The notes: generated by a model from the sequence alone, not told the origin. DNA of 64,000 nucleotides from Lachnospiraceae bacterium (GCA_910574865.1 CAJTDN010000019.1:1-64000), one strand, 5' to 3'. Positions 32,705 to 42,178 are shown, numbered from the stretch's first letter. Translations and numbers: made by a program.

Positions 32705-34219
32705 TTACGCTTCGCCTCCTGCCGCGCCCTGCTCCTCGTGGCGACGCTCCAGCTCTTTTGTCATCGTCTCCCGAACCTCCGGCGTAATCTTATAGAAAAA
32801 TTTGTAAATCAAGAAGGAAGCCGCCGCCATGATGGCCGGAACCAAGGCCAATACCAACGACAGCCCGCTCACCATGCCCGGCAAGGATGCCAAGTCACCC
32901 GTGTAAGCTCCCGTCGCCTCGTTCACGCTGTATCCGACCGCCACCAGAAGGATTCCCGGCACCGCCGCGCCAATCGCGCTGGCCGCCTTTTGCGTCAGTC
33001 CGTACAACGAGTTCGTGATGGCCGTCATGTTCCGCCCGATGGTATATTCCGCATAGTCCGCGCACTCCACGGTCAGAAGCGTGGAAAATATCGCCGTCAT
33101 GCCGGACGGTATCATCACGATAAAGAACAAGACGAACAACAGTGCCGGAACCGCCCTCATAATGCCGGTCACGTTCAATACATAAATCGCCCCATATCCA
33201 CAAGCCATAATCAACATGCAGCCCGACATGCTGCAATCCACGGTTTTAAAGATTTTCAAAACCAATGTCGTCAGAAACGGACAAAGGAAGTTCGGAATCA
33301 GTGCCACTAAGGAATAAATACCGGATAATGCAGCAAATTTCGCCAGATTCACCTCGCCGGTCGCCATGTCGGCGCAAAAATACCATTTGATGAAGTACAG
33401 CATCACGCCTGCGGCCAGACCATAACTCATGTTTCCAATCAAAAATCCAAGGCTGTGTATCCACAACGGTTTATCCTTCTTCACAAGATTTAAGATGTCC
33501 GATGCGCCAACCGCGCCCTTCTTCTCCTCATTGACCTTCTCCAGATAAGGTTCTTTCAACAACAAGATGCCCAGAATCGTCACCGCGCAGGCCACCAGGC
33601 AGAAAATCACGGCAGTCGTCGTCGCCGTCTTTCCCAAATTACCTCCCTTTCCCAGTGCCGTCACGATGGTCACGAAAAACAAGGACGGAATCGCGGCAAT
33701 TACGGCCGCCATCCGAATGACGGACAAAATTTTCGCGCGAATGCGCGGAACCGTCGTGCTTTTCTGAACCAACGGAGCCGTAATCGCAGACAATGCACTA
33801 CCCATGTCGAACAGTAAATAGCCTAACACGGCCCACACCCACAAAAGAATCGCATTCCCCTTTACTCCCTGCGGCATGGCGAACAACATAATCAGCCCCA
33901 CCGCCAATACAAGCGTTCCAATAATTCCAAACATACGGTATTTTCCAAATTTCCGCTCCTTCGCACTGTCCACGATCCAACCCTGCACCGGGTCGTCAAC
34001 CGCGTCGATGATTCTCGTGACTAACAAAAACAACGTACCAAACCCGGCGGCATATCCCACTTTTCCCATTGCCGTGTCAATGCCGGAATAATCCGTCAAA
34101 AATATCATGAAAATGCCCAACACGGTTGCCGCAAATGCATTTGCAAACATCGTCATAAAGAATCCCGCCAAACTGCGGAAATTTTCTGGATACTGTCTCT
34201 TTCCTTTTGCCTTTCCCAT
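32705..34219 (-). CDS. GPH-family glycoside-cation symporter
   Basis: The 504-residue protein has about twelve membrane spans. The family motif DAVDDPVQGWIVDSAKERKFGKYR is near residues 74-97 (the Asp residues bind cation and sugar). The C-terminal tail ERRHEEQGAAGGEA is hydrophilic. Members take up oligosaccharides or glycosides with H+ or Na+. With intracellular GH78 and GH43 enzymes it should import a rhamnose- or arabinose-containing oligosaccharide. Confidence 0.93.
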   Translation of the reverse strand: MGKAKGKRQYPENFRSLAGFFMTMFANAFAATVLGIFMIFLTDYSGIDTAMGKVGYAAGFGTLFLLVTRIIDAVDDPVQGWIVDSAKERKFGKYRMFGIIGTLVLAVGLIMLFAMPQGVKGNAILLWVWAVLGYLLFDMGSALSAITAPLVQKSTTVPRIRAKILSVIRMAAVIAAIPSLFFVTIVTALGKGGNLGKTATTTAVIFCLVACAVTILGILLLKEPYLEKVNEEKKGAVGASDILNLVKKDKPLWIHSLGFLIGNMSYGLAAGVMLYFIKWYFCADMATGEVNLAKFAALSGIYSLVALIPNFLCPFLTTLVLKIFKTVDCSMSGCMLIMACGYGAIYVLNVTGIMRAVPALLFVLFFIVMIPSGMTAIFSTLLTVECADYAEYTIGRNMTAITNSLYGLTQKAASAIGAAVPGILLVAVGYSVNEATGAYTGDLASLPGMVSGLSLVLALVPAIMAAASFLIYKFFYKITPEVRETMTKELERRHEEQGAAGGEA

Positions 34220-34304
34220 TTTTATCCTTCTCCTTCATTTCATCATATTTGTTCGTCATTGGCCACGAATGGCCATGTTTCCATTTACATCCAAAATAGA
34301 TGTC

Positions 34305-35813
34305 TTATTGCAACCTAAATCCATGGAAATCAATACCGCCACTGCCGCGATACACGAAATACAAGGGCCATTTTCCCTGCAGTTCCACCTCTTCCCCCTC
34401 AAACGTCCGTTTCTTGCCCTCGACTCGCAACGCGATTTTACAAATCGGCTTACGCCTGGCCGCCCCCATTCCGCGCGCCTCCATGCCGTGTACTTCCATC
34501 CCGTGCGTCTCCATGCCGCGCGCCGCGTCCAGATTTGTCCACGCTTCCATCACGCCCTCTCCATGTCCGCTTACCTCGACAACAATCTTCGTCTTGCCCA
34601 CGAACTCAAAATACTTGAATCCGGCTAACGCCCCGTCCCGCATGTCCGCGATATACTGGTCGCCGTTTTCTTCCCGGTCTTCACCCGTCTGTGTCAAATA
34701 CGGATGCCCCCCGGCTTCGGGAGTCCCCGCCACGCCATAATGAAGCGCCCCCGTTTTCGACAACAAGTTACAGGCGATATAGGCCGGATACGAGCCCTTC
34801 CCGGCAAGCGGCCCGCCGTTCAGTCCACAGCTCGTAATCTCCACCTGGGAAATAGACCCGTCTTTGGCAATCGTGACCGCCTCCGCGCACGCCTGCCGGG
34901 AATAATTATGCTTGTTCGTCTGCCGATGGTAAAAGATATACCACTGTCCCTTCACGCACACGAGGCTCCCGTGCGTGTTCCCCGTGTAGCTCAAACGCTC
35001 TTTCCTTCCCTGGTATCCGACGTCTCCAGTACTTACGATGACGCCGCCAAACCGAAATCCTCTGTCCGGGTAATCGCTTGTCGCGTAACATAACTCGTGC
35101 TGCGGGAAAGAAGAATAAATAAAATAATACTTCCCACCGATTTTACGCATCGAACTGGCCTCGAAAAATTCATGCCCCTCAAACTCCGTTCCTTTTGAAT
35201 AACCCGTTTTGGGCAATATCAGACCACCTTCCTCCTTGATGGTAAGCATGTCCTCTTCCAGGCGGAACACGTACGCCCCTTCCATCCGGAATTTTTGGCA
35301 GGCCTCCACCATCGCCCCCTCCTCCGCCGGGCCAAAGCCGCAGTACAGATAACATTCCCCGTCGTCGTCCATGAAAAGTCCCGGGTCGAACATGAACACG
35401 TCCTTTTCACCAAGACCGGCCGCCACCCCGTCTTCCCGACGCACCACGCCGTAATATGCAAACGGCCCGGCAGGTTTTTCCGACACCGCCACGCACACGA
35501 ACGGCATCAGTCCCAGCGCATAGTATAAATAATACCTTCCGTCATATCCTTTTACCACGTCTGGTGCCTGCATGATACTGTCCTCTTTTACATGCGGATC
35601 CTGCTCCTTCTTATAAATCGTCCCTTCCATCTTCCAATCGGACAAGTCGTCAAGCGGGGCGGACCAACACACATAGTCGTTCATGCAAAACTGTGTCCCG
35701 TTAAATTTGTCATGCGAACCGTACACGTACAAACGGTCTTCAAACACATGCGGCTCCCCGTCCGGTACGTACTCCCAACTGGGAAGATAGGGATTATATG
35801 CTTGATTTTTCAT
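34305..35813 (-). CDS. GH43-family glycosidase
   Basis: From ATG 35811-35813 (AAGGAG upstream) it has 502 residues and no signal peptide. The five-bladed propeller shows NPYLPSWEYVPDGEPHVFED (catalytic-base region), VYGSHDKF, IMQAPDVVKGYDGRYYLYYA (second Asp) and EGHEFFEASSMRKIGGKYYF (acid Glu). The C-terminal beta-sandwich region contains a repeated GMETH/GMEVH/GMEAR stretch. Substrates in this family are arabinosides or xylosides. Part of the leftward glycan operon. Confidence 0.88.
   Translation of the reverse strand: MKNQAYNPYLPSWEYVPDGEPHVFEDRLYVYGSHDKFNGTQFCMNDYVCWSAPLDDLSDWKMEGTIYKKEQDPHVKEDSIMQAPDVVKGYDGRYYLYYALGLMPFVCVAVSEKPAGPFAYYGVVRREDGVAAGLGEKDVFMFDPGLFMDDDGECYLYCGFGPAEEGAMVEACQKFRMEGAYVFRLEEDMLTIKEEGGLILPKTGYSKGTEFEGHEFFEASSMRKIGGKYYFIYSSFPQHELCYATSDYPDRGFRFGGVIVSTGDVGYQGRKERLSYTGNTHGSLVCVKGQWYIFYHRQTNKHNYSRQACAEAVTIAKDGSISQVEITSCGLNGGPLAGKGSYPAYIACNLLSKTGALHYGVAGTPEAGGHPYLTQTGEDREENGDQYIADMRDGALAGFKYFEFVGKTKIVVEVSGHGEGVMEAWTNLDAARGMETHGMEVHGMEARGMGAARRKPICKIALRVEGKKRTFEGEEVELQGKWPLYFVYRGSGGIDFHGFRLQ
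34459..34524. repeat. 15-bp tandem repeats inside the GH43 gene
   Basis: Four units encode GMETH, GMEVH, GMEAR and GMGAA inside the accessory domain. Repeat-number change would not shift the frame. Confidence 0.8.
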
Positions 35814-35832
35814 ATCATTTTTATCTCCTTCT

Positions 35833-36834
35833 TTATTCCCGCACTCCCACATGCCGCCTCATGAACGCGAGCGCTTTATCCAGGCATTCTTTGGCGCAGG
35901 CACTGGTTTCGAACTGATTGATGAATCCATGTGAAAGCAGTTCCACTTCGATTCCACGATAATAATGTTCATGGGGCAAGCCAAACCTTGTCAAGGCCGC
36001 GTCCATTGCCGCCGCGTCCGCCTCGAAAAAATCCTCCTCGTTGCTGGCAATCAAAAACGCCGGCGGGTACGCGCCCCTTATGTGAGCCGCCACGTTCACG
36101 AGCCCCGCCTGCCTGCTGCCGAGAAAGTCGTCCGTGCCAAGCCAGTTTTGAATCAGGCATATCATGTTATCGCATGTCTTGCTTGCACTATTTGCGATTG
36201 CCTCCGTAATCAGCGCCGCCTCGTTGATGACCACGCATTTTAATTCCTCCGGCGTGATGGCCGGGACGATTCCGATTTCCTTCGCGTATTCCTCGTCCGC
36301 CACCGCCAACGCATAGATTTGGGTAAGAACGGCCCCCGCGCTTCCTCCCGCCATGATGACCCTGCTCATGTCAAGTCCGTACTCCGCCCCATGCTCTTTC
36401 AAGAAAGCGAATACCTCCTTTACCTGGACAAGCTGCGAGGGAAATCGATATTCCGGGGCAAACGCATAATTCGCCGTCACGAAGTTATAACCTTCGCCCA
36501 ACAACACGCCCGCCATGTCCTTCTTAGAATCCGATTTCACTGCAAGGGGATCCCCAAGCCCCTTGTCCCCAAATAAAAAGCCTCCTCCGTGAAAATGGAC
36601 AATCGTGGGACGTTTCGCCCCATGGTCCTCGTTCGGATACCAAATATCCAAAAAGCCATTTGGCATGGAACTGTTATAAGAAACGTCGCAAATGCCCGTG
36701 GCGCCATCCCCGCGTGTTACCTTCCGCCCTTCTTCCTCCACCTCGTAGGAATTGACCGCTTTCCCCGGATGCACCTTTTCAAACACCATCCTCTGCACGG
36801 CCTTGCACTTTTCTTCCGCTTCTGCCAATCTCAT
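35833..36834 (-). CDS. alpha/beta-hydrolase esterase (HSL type)
   Basis: The 333-residue protein has the oxyanion motif VHFHGGGFLFGD (about 79-90) and the nucleophile VIMAGGSAGAVL (about 158-169). The His is in LLSHGFINQF near 304. This is the hormone-sensitive-lipase-type fold. In a glycan operon it likely removes acetyl groups. Start follows an AAGGAGG-like site; it lies 4 bases after the next gene. Confidence 0.88.
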   Translation of the reverse strand: MRLAEAEEKCKAVQRMVFEKVHPGKAVNSYEVEEEGRKVTRGDGATGICDVSYNSSMPNGFLDIWYPNEDHGAKRPTIVHFHGGGFLFGDKGLGDPLAVKSDSKKDMAGVLLGEGYNFVTANYAFAPEYRFPSQLVQVKEVFAFLKEHGAEYGLDMSRVIMAGGSAGAVLTQIYALAVADEEYAKEIGIVPAITPEELKCVVINEAALITEAIANSASKTCDNMICLIQNWLGTDDFLGSRQAGLVNVAAHIRGAYPPAFLIASNEEDFFEADAAAMDAALTRFGLPHEHYYRGIEVELLSHGFINQFETSACAKECLDKALAFMRRHVGVRE

Positions 36835-36838
36835 ATCC

Positions 36839-37909
36839 TTACCTCCTATTTTGTACGTTCATGATACCGTGCAGCGCCTTGTCTATTTCCACGATGGCAT
36901 CCGCATCCACTTGTACCATTTCCATGATTTCCCGGATGGTACTGTTTCCAATCACGTCCATCAATTTCTCCATGTCAAATCCCCTCGCGTCCGCCACCGT
37001 CCGTATCCCGTCATACATCGGCTTCAATAGTGTCTGTACTTCCTCCGACTGCTTGCGGATATGCCTCAAAGAACAAGAAACCGCCAACACCGGGGCGGTA
37101 TCCCCGTTCTTGCTGACCGCGATGTTCGGCTCCGTAAATCCCTTGCAAGTCAACGCCCCGAACGTCTCCTTCAGCCATCCGATGCTGTCCGGCACCCAAT
37201 CCGGCACGCGCTCCGAAACGCTGTTCGTGACCACCCACTGATCCGCCGTGGAAAACCCGTGTCCGCCGTAGGAATAAATGTGGCTCTCGAACGGCACGCC
37301 TTTTTCCGCCAACGCCAGTTCCATCATCAGGCTGTTTTTGATATCCACCGTGCGGTCATCCCTGGCCGCCACCAAAAAGCAGGGGCAGGTATCCTCTCCC
37401 ACATGCTCGTTCGGATAAGGCATGCCAGGCTGACAAAAATCACAAATTTCTTTTAATATGGCCGGATAGACCAGGATGGCCGCCGCCGGCTTATGCTTTG
37501 CCACAGTCGCCGCACACGCGCAGAGATGCCCTCCCGCCGAAAATCCAACGGCCGCGATTTTATCGCTATCTACATGCCATTTTTCGGCATTTTCTGCAAT
37601 CAACTCCATTGCCTCCTCGTAATCCTCCAACGGTAGGGGCCACTTTCCCTTGGAAGTCACGGTATAACGAAGGACAAACGTCTGATATCCCGCCTTCGAG
37701 TAGGCCAACGCCACCGGATCCGCCTCCCGGTCGGAACACATGGCATAACCGCCACCGGGAAGCACCAGCATGGCCGGTCGCTTTGCAAAGCCAAACTCTC
37801 CCTCCACGTCCTGGATGTATGCCGTCAATGTTACGTTTCTTTCCTCATGTAATACGATTGTTTCCGCTTTCATAACCGCCAGCGCCTCCCTGATTTTGTT
37901 TTCCTTCAA
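36839..37909 (-). CDS. alpha/beta-hydrolase (acetyl-xylan-esterase-like) with C-terminal helical extension
   Basis: The 356-residue protein has LVLPGGGYAMCSDREADPVA (oxyanion loop), the nucleophile VGFSAGGHLCACAAT (about 135), VAARDDRTVDIKNS (Asp) and YSYGGHGFS (His). Residues after about 250 (FTEPNIAVSKNGDTAPVL, LMDVIGNSTIREIMEM) form an extra helical part that I do not recognise. First gene of the glycan operon, divergent from the AraC regulator. Confidence 0.85.
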   Translation of the reverse strand: MKENKIREALAVMKAETIVLHEERNVTLTAYIQDVEGEFGFAKRPAMLVLPGGGYAMCSDREADPVALAYSKAGYQTFVLRYTVTSKGKWPLPLEDYEEAMELIAENAEKWHVDSDKIAAVGFSAGGHLCACAATVAKHKPAAAILVYPAILKEICDFCQPGMPYPNEHVGEDTCPCFLVAARDDRTVDIKNSLMMELALAEKGVPFESHIYSYGGHGFSTADQWVVTNSVSERVPDWVPDSIGWLKETFGALTCKGFTEPNIAVSKNGDTAPVLAVSCSLRHIRKQSEEVQTLLKPMYDGIRTVADARGFDMEKLMDVIGNSTIREIMEMVQVDADAIVEIDKALHGIMNVQNRR

Positions 37910-37913
37910 TTTT

Positions 37914-37963
37914 CATTTCCTTAAGTCTTCGTTTCCTTAAGTTTTCGTTTTCCTCAAGCTTTT
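37914..37963. repeat. 16-bp tandem repeats upstream of the glycan operon
   Basis: Three imperfect units of TTTCCTTAAGTCTTCG lie just before the first gene's start; read leftward they are purine-rich (CTTAAGGAAACG). Role unclear. Confidence 0.5.
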
Positions 37964-38160
37964 CCTCTCCTTGTTTCTGCGGTCATTATACGCAATTCAT
38001 CACCCACTTTCTAACTCATTTTTATGTTTTTTATCCTAAACTTGCTATTTGTTTAAAAACTATGTATAATATACTCACAGTCGATAAAATCAGCCGTGAG
38101 TATTGCGCCAGCCGCAGCCGCCAGGCGGCATGTTTCCCTATCCGGCTGTGCGCATCTTGT

Positions 38161-38196
38161 TATACTGAGTGGCTAATTTATATGGCACTCAGTATA
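38161..38196. promoter_or_regulatory. inverted repeat in the AraC leader
   Basis: TATACTGAGTG and CACTCAGTATA pair perfectly over 11 bp with a 14-base loop, 40 bases before the AraC gene start. It could be an operator or an RNA hairpin. A second IR, TACTCACA...GTGAGTA, is at about 38073-38101 next to a TATAAT. Confidence 0.55.
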
Positions 38197-38235
38197 ATAG
38201 CATCAACATACTAAAAAACAAGAAAGGGGAAATAA

Positions 38236-38976
38236 ATGATAACCGAACAACAATTAGAATCTTTTTTAGACTTAAACAGACTTCAACAAAGTGAAACCCA
38301 GTTCCAGCGAATTCCGCTCGAAGCAGAATCCAATTTATTTAATAAAGTTCGCCAGGGAGATTATAAAAACATTCAACTCTCCGCATTCAGCAAAATGGAA
38401 AACAATCTAGGGCGCATGGCCATAGACAAAAAAACCGGCTACATCTATCTTACGGTGTCCGCCATCGCCCTGTTCTCCCGCACCGTCATCGACCGCGGGG
38501 TTTCGCCGGACGAGGCTTTTGACCTCTCCGACGCGTTGCTTTATGCACTTTCCCGCTGTAACACCATCGAAGAAATCCACAACATTTATCAGCTTTCCGC
38601 CGTCATGTTTGCCAAACGGGTGGCCGGGCTGCATGAAACTCCCCACTCCTATCAGGTGGAACAAGCATGCAACTACATAGGCCGTAATATTTTTCAAAAA
38701 ATCACCCTGAAGGAACTTGCCGACTATACGGAATTGACCGAGACTTACCTATGCCACCTCTTTGCCAAGGAAATGGGAATTTCCATCCATAATTACATTC
38801 AGCGTGAGAAGGTGACCGTCGCTTGCAACCTGCTGGAACACACGACACGCTCCATCAGCGAGATTTCCACCTATCTGGGATTCCAAAGCCAGAGCAATTT
38901 TGCCGTCATCTTCCGCAAATGGAAACAGATGACACCCTCGCAATACCGTAAAAAAATGTATCGGGAGGTTTACTAA
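38236..38976 (+). CDS. AraC-family transcriptional regulator
   Basis: The 246-residue protein has a ligand or dimerisation half and a C-terminal double HTH: IGRNIFQKITLKELADYTEL, ETYLCHLFAKEMGISIHNYI, then ISEISTYLGFQSQSNFAVIF and MTPSQYRKKM. No cupin motif is obvious. It is divergent from the GH78/GH43 operon and is its probable activator. Start preceded by AAAGGGG. Confidence 0.92.
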   Translation: MITEQQLESFLDLNRLQQSETQFQRIPLEAESNLFNKVRQGDYKNIQLSAFSKMENNLGRMAIDKKTGYIYLTVSAIALFSRTVIDRGVSPDEAFDLSDALLYALSRCNTIEEIHNIYQLSAVMFAKRVAGLHETPHSYQVEQACNYIGRNIFQKITLKELADYTELTETYLCHLFAKEMGISIHNYIQREKVTVACNLLEHTTRSISEISTYLGFQSQSNFAVIFRKWKQMTPSQYRKKMYREVY

Positions 38977-39041
38977 AAATCTCCCGATACTTCTCTTAGT
39001 TCCATTTTACATCATAAAAGAAAACATCTACATCTGACAAG

Positions 39042-39413
39042 TCACCGCGTCTTGGTAATCACGGCCTTAAACTCACCTACAAAATCCTTGTACTCCACCT
39101 CCAAAGTATAAGTATCCGCCGTCTCCAACGTAAGATAATCCACCAGTTCCTTCGCCTTGTCAAATTCGTAAACCACGTTTCCCGTAGAATCGTATAACGC
39201 GACGTGCATTCCCCCGGCCCTTATGTCGGATGAAAAGTAAAATCTTATTTTTTGACCCATTTCACACTCAAACGAAATATCAGAAACGCTTGTTTCCGGT
39301 TCCATACAGCTATGACTCATGTTGCCTAATTTCTCGGGACGAGTAATAAACCAAATACATGATAAGGTAAAAAACACAACAAAAATTCCAATTATGAGAC
39401 GTTTCTTTTTCAT
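39042..39413 (-). CDS. small exported protein
   Basis: From ATG 39411-39413 it encodes 123 residues: MKKKRLIIGIFVVFFTLSCI is a signal or anchor segment. The rest (FECEMGQKIRFYFSSDIRAG, ETADTYTLEVEYKDFVGEF) looks like a beta-sandwich. It resembles in layout the exported protein at 3420-3965. No family recognised. Confidence 0.7.
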   Translation of the reverse strand: MKKKRLIIGIFVVFFTLSCIWFITRPEKLGNMSHSCMEPETSVSDISFECEMGQKIRFYFSSDIRAGGMHVALYDSTGNVVYEFDKAKELVDYLTLETADTYTLEVEYKDFVGEFKAVITKTR

Positions 39414-39455
39414 TATCTTTTCTCCCATCGCATTTTTATTACCATGCTATCATAC

Positions 39456-39680
39456 TTAATCCAGTAATCCTTTCTCCGTTTCAAGCAATATCTGAGCTAA
39501 CACTTTATAATCCAAATATTGTATTCCGTCTTTTCCAAGATAAATTTTATCCGACAATTTGCTATTATAGTATAGATCCATTGCTTCCTCATAGGAGAAA
39601 CCACATGTCTTTGCTAAATGTGCCATGAGCCTTTCTTCAAGATTCTCCTGATATACACGTTCTAATATTTCTTCATTCAT
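39456..39680 (-). CDS. small protein next to DUF3990 gene
   Basis: The 74-residue acidic helical protein (MNEEILERVYQENLEERLMA, SYEEAMDLYYNSKLSDKIYL) overlaps the DUF3990 gene by 4 bases (ATGA). It has the look of the small partner genes that accompany DUF3990 proteins; possibly an antitoxin. Confidence 0.65.
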   Translation of the reverse strand: MNEEILERVYQENLEERLMAHLAKTCGFSYEEAMDLYYNSKLSDKIYLGKDGIQYLDYKVLAQILLETEKGLLD

Positions 39681-40165
39681 TTCTTCATTACCTCATAAAA
39701 TGATTCATAGCGTAGCAGATGGTTTATCGCTTTCTGGCTTATAAAGGCAATCTGATCATAATCAGGATACACCTTTATTTCTTCCAAAGCTCTTTTTTTA
39801 TCCCAAATACCAGAATGATACATATCCACAACTCTAAACACCTTATCGTTTGCCACTTTCCCTTTTATCAAATCATACTGCAAATAATCTTTTTCCTCAT
39901 CACGACATCTACATACAAAATCAATCCATTCTGTTAAATCAGATTGAAAGCATTTACAAATCAGCCCGCTAAAATCCTCCATCATGTTATAAACTGTGAC
40001 AATCGCTTTGTCTGTACCACAAATACCCGCCTTTCTCCTTGCCCATCTCTCAGCTTGTTCCTTTATCGTTGTCACATAAAACCCTTTTCCAAAATCCAGT
40101 GCCCGAAAAGAATGTTTTATATCCGGATGATCTACAATCACATTTGAGCCATGATAAACAATCAT
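39677..40165 (-). CDS. DUF3990 domain protein, ADP-ribosyltransferase-like
   Basis: The 162-residue protein begins MIVYHGSNVIVDHPDIKHSF and has LDFGKGFYVTTIKEQAERWA, the usual DUF3990 features (YHGS... and DFGKGFY.T...QA..WA), distantly like ADP-ribosyltransferases. It ends YDQIAFISQKAINHLLRYES. Coupled at both ends (4-base overlaps) to small genes. Toxin role plausible, not proven. Confidence 0.85.
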   Translation of the reverse strand: MIVYHGSNVIVDHPDIKHSFRALDFGKGFYVTTIKEQAERWARRKAGICGTDKAIVTVYNMMEDFSGLICKCFQSDLTEWIDFVCRCRDEEKDYLQYDLIKGKVANDKVFRVVDMYHSGIWDKKRALEEIKVYPDYDQIAFISQKAINHLLRYESFYEVMKK

Positions 40166-40377
40166 ATAGATATCCCCCTAGCACTAAAATATTCCTTGAT
40201 ATCCTCGACAATATACCTCGTGCTTTGCGTGTGAAGGATTTCATAATTAGGCACTAAAAAATCTATAATACAATTTGTGTTTTTCATATTCTTATATACT
40301 TCAGATGGACTCTGTTTCCAATGATTCGCACATGCGTGAATCATATATATCACAAATGAAAATATATCTTTATCCAT
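40162..40377 (-). CDS. DUF3791-like small protein
   Basis: The 71-residue product (FVIYMIHACANHWKQSPSEV, CIIDFLVPNYEILHTQSTRY, IVEDIKEYF) fits DUF3791, a usual partner of DUF3990. Overlap of 4 bases with the DUF3990 gene argues for stoichiometric expression. Confidence 0.78.
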   Translation of the reverse strand: MDKDIFSFVIYMIHACANHWKQSPSEVYKNMKNTNCIIDFLVPNYEILHTQSTRYIVEDIKEYFSARGISI

Positions 40378-40499
40378 AGCTCCATTTCCCTTTCCTCAAA
40401 ATCAACATCGGAAATATTCAGCTTTAATTGTTCCATGATTCTATCCCTTAAAGCTTCATCCAAAGTATCATCCAACGATTTTAGAACTTTAGAATTCAT
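40350..40499 (-). CDS. short ORF upstream of the DUF3791 gene
   Basis: A 49-residue acidic helical frame (MNSKVLKSLDDTLDEALRDR, MEQLKLNISDVDFEEREMEL) overlaps the DUF3791 gene by 28 bases. Ribosome site weak. It may be a third member of the cluster. Confidence 0.4.
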   Translation of the reverse strand: MNSKVLKSLDDTLDEALRDRIMEQLKLNISDVDFEEREMELWIKIYFHL

Positions 40500-40545
40500 G
40501 ACGTGCTTTGTATTTCCGCAATCTCCATTTTTCCCCGATATCACG

Positions 40546-41607
40546 TTATCTAACAGACAACAACCATGCCATGATGTGAATCGCTTGCTGGAACTCTCCC
40601 TTCGCAATCATATCCTCTATCTCTTGTGCCGAAAACTTTTCCACATTCAAAAATTCCGTTTCATCGAGAGACTGTCCGGTCACCTTCCGGCAATTTCCCG
40701 CCACGAAAAGATGCGCGTAATTATCTGCAATCGTGGCATTTGACGGCACCGTGAGCAAGTGTTTCCATTCATCTGAACCGTAGCCGGTCTCCTCCAGCAG
40801 CTCCCGCTTCGCCGCCGCAAGCGCGTCCTCCGCGGACAAGTCACCGTCACCGCCGTATTCTTTTCCGTCCTTCCGCTCTATCCCGCCTGCCGGAAATTCC
40901 GTAGTCACTTTTTTAATTCCTTGCCGGAACTGACGGACGCACAAATAATTCCCATCCGTGTCCGAAGCCACGATTACCACATAATCCCTACGGCTATAGC
41001 TATAATACGGTTCAAACACGCTCCCGTCAGGGAAACGATATACAGATCTTCGAAAGTCTATCCATTTGTCTTGGATAATATGCTCCGTACTGATTTCCTT
41101 CCATGTAAGTTCATCGTCATCTCCTGCCGGTTCTGGCGTTTCCTCTTTTGTGGAAGCAACCTTTCCCTCATCCTCATACGTAAAACCGCGGGCCTCGCAC
41201 CATTCTATCGCGATTCTCCGATATGCCTCTTCCTGGTAGTCATACCAGCTTTGCTCGATTCCATAGCGAATAATGGCATCTTTAAATCTACGAAACGCCC
41301 CCCTCCCCCTGATGGCATTTTCCAAGGAATCCTGCATCCGGCCTTCCGGCAAATCCCATATAAAATGTTCCATGATACTGTACTCATGGATATCAAACTT
41401 GGATGGCAATCCAAAAAAACGAACATTCCACTCTTCCTCAATCAGCTCGGAAAGCTCCCGATCTTCCTCATCATAATCAAAAGAATCCTCCATCAAACTG
41501 ACAACTTCCATCTTCTCTATATCAAGATACTGGTTCCACATATCGTCCGCCATCTCAACGGCATCAACAATCAACTTCAACGGCACTTTCACTTTTGCAC
41601 GTTCCAT
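40546..41607 (-). CDS. UPF0158-Nudix hydrolase fusion
   Basis: The 353-residue protein has an N-terminal UPF0158-like part (VPLKLIVDAVEMADDMWNQY, SLENAIRGRGAFRRFKDAII, WYDYQEEAYRRIAIEW) of about 150 residues. The C-terminal Nudix domain has the box SAEDALAAAKRELLEETGYG preceded by FPAGGIE, as in ADP-ribose/ADP-sugar pyrophosphatases. Each half is well recognised; the fusion may coordinate nucleotide sanitation. Confidence 0.88.
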   Translation of the reverse strand: MERAKVKVPLKLIVDAVEMADDMWNQYLDIEKMEVVSLMEDSFDYDEEDRELSELIEEEWNVRFFGLPSKFDIHEYSIMEHFIWDLPEGRMQDSLENAIRGRGAFRRFKDAIIRYGIEQSWYDYQEEAYRRIAIEWCEARGFTYEDEGKVASTKEETPEPAGDDDELTWKEISTEHIIQDKWIDFRRSVYRFPDGSVFEPYYSYSRRDYVVIVASDTDGNYLCVRQFRQGIKKVTTEFPAGGIERKDGKEYGGDGDLSAEDALAAAKRELLEETGYGSDEWKHLLTVPSNATIADNYAHLFVAGNCRKVTGQSLDETEFLNVEKFSAQEIEDMIAKGEFQQAIHIMAWLLSVR

Positions 41608-41886
41608 AATCCACTCCTATCTCCTTCCAAATTTATGATATCGGAAGCAACACCCGTTCATTCTGACGCTTCCAGCTTATATTATATATGGCATGGAATT
41701 TTGTGTCAATCATTCCACGTGTTAATTTGCAAAACCGCCTTCCGCTCCGTATAAGCACAATAACAGCTCCCAATGGCGCACTTTTCACGCAACCGCCGCA
41801 GCTCTTTCGTTCGACCATTATTCTCGTTCCCGCAATTTGCCATTGACGGCGTAGTTGAATTCTCATAAGTATAGACCCAAAGTGAA

Positions 41887-41945
41887 ATACCCCGCAGCAA
41901 ACTACGGGGCATCATAGCTTGAATGCTCAGCAAGCTGCGGGGTAT
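41887..41945. repeat. inverted repeat ATACCCCGCAGC/GCTGCGGGGTAT
   Basis: A perfect 12-bp IR with a 35-base loop that itself contains CCCCG...CGGGG. It belongs to a 300-base non-coding stretch packed with hairpins up to 42178 (GTCATGCAAGCATGAC, AGTCCGGCTTGCCGGACT, GGCTGCGTCAGCAGCC). Confidence 0.7.
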
Positions 41946-42045
41946 TGCACCCTCGCGGCAGTCGCCAAGGTCATGCAAGCATGACTTTGGCTCGTTGCTC
42001 GCGGGAATAAAAAGTCCGGCTTGCCGGACTCTCGTGTCGGAGCAC

Positions 42046-42178
42046 GGCTGCGTCAGCAGCCATTTTCTTCATGCGCCATGCGCGGTCGCTTTAGTGTCAT
42101 GTTTCATCCCGCGCTTCGGCGCATCCATCCAGATGTTTTTTGCGTCATAAGAAACTTCATTTCCTACGACGCAAAAAA
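42046..42178. repeat. two-hairpin repeat element, copy 2
   Basis: GGCTGCGTCAGCAGCC (42046-42061) and, further on, TTTTTTGCGTC (42136-42146) pairing with GACGCAAAAAA (42168-42178). Compared with copy 1 (11755-11852) the long stem changes GTGTC/GACAC to GCGTC/GACGC on both sides. Confidence 0.65.

Noticed and set aside
41706-41978. 90-codon minus frame between Nudix and chemoreceptor genes
   Set aside because: It crosses hairpin repeats, has no ribosome site and no recognisable family.
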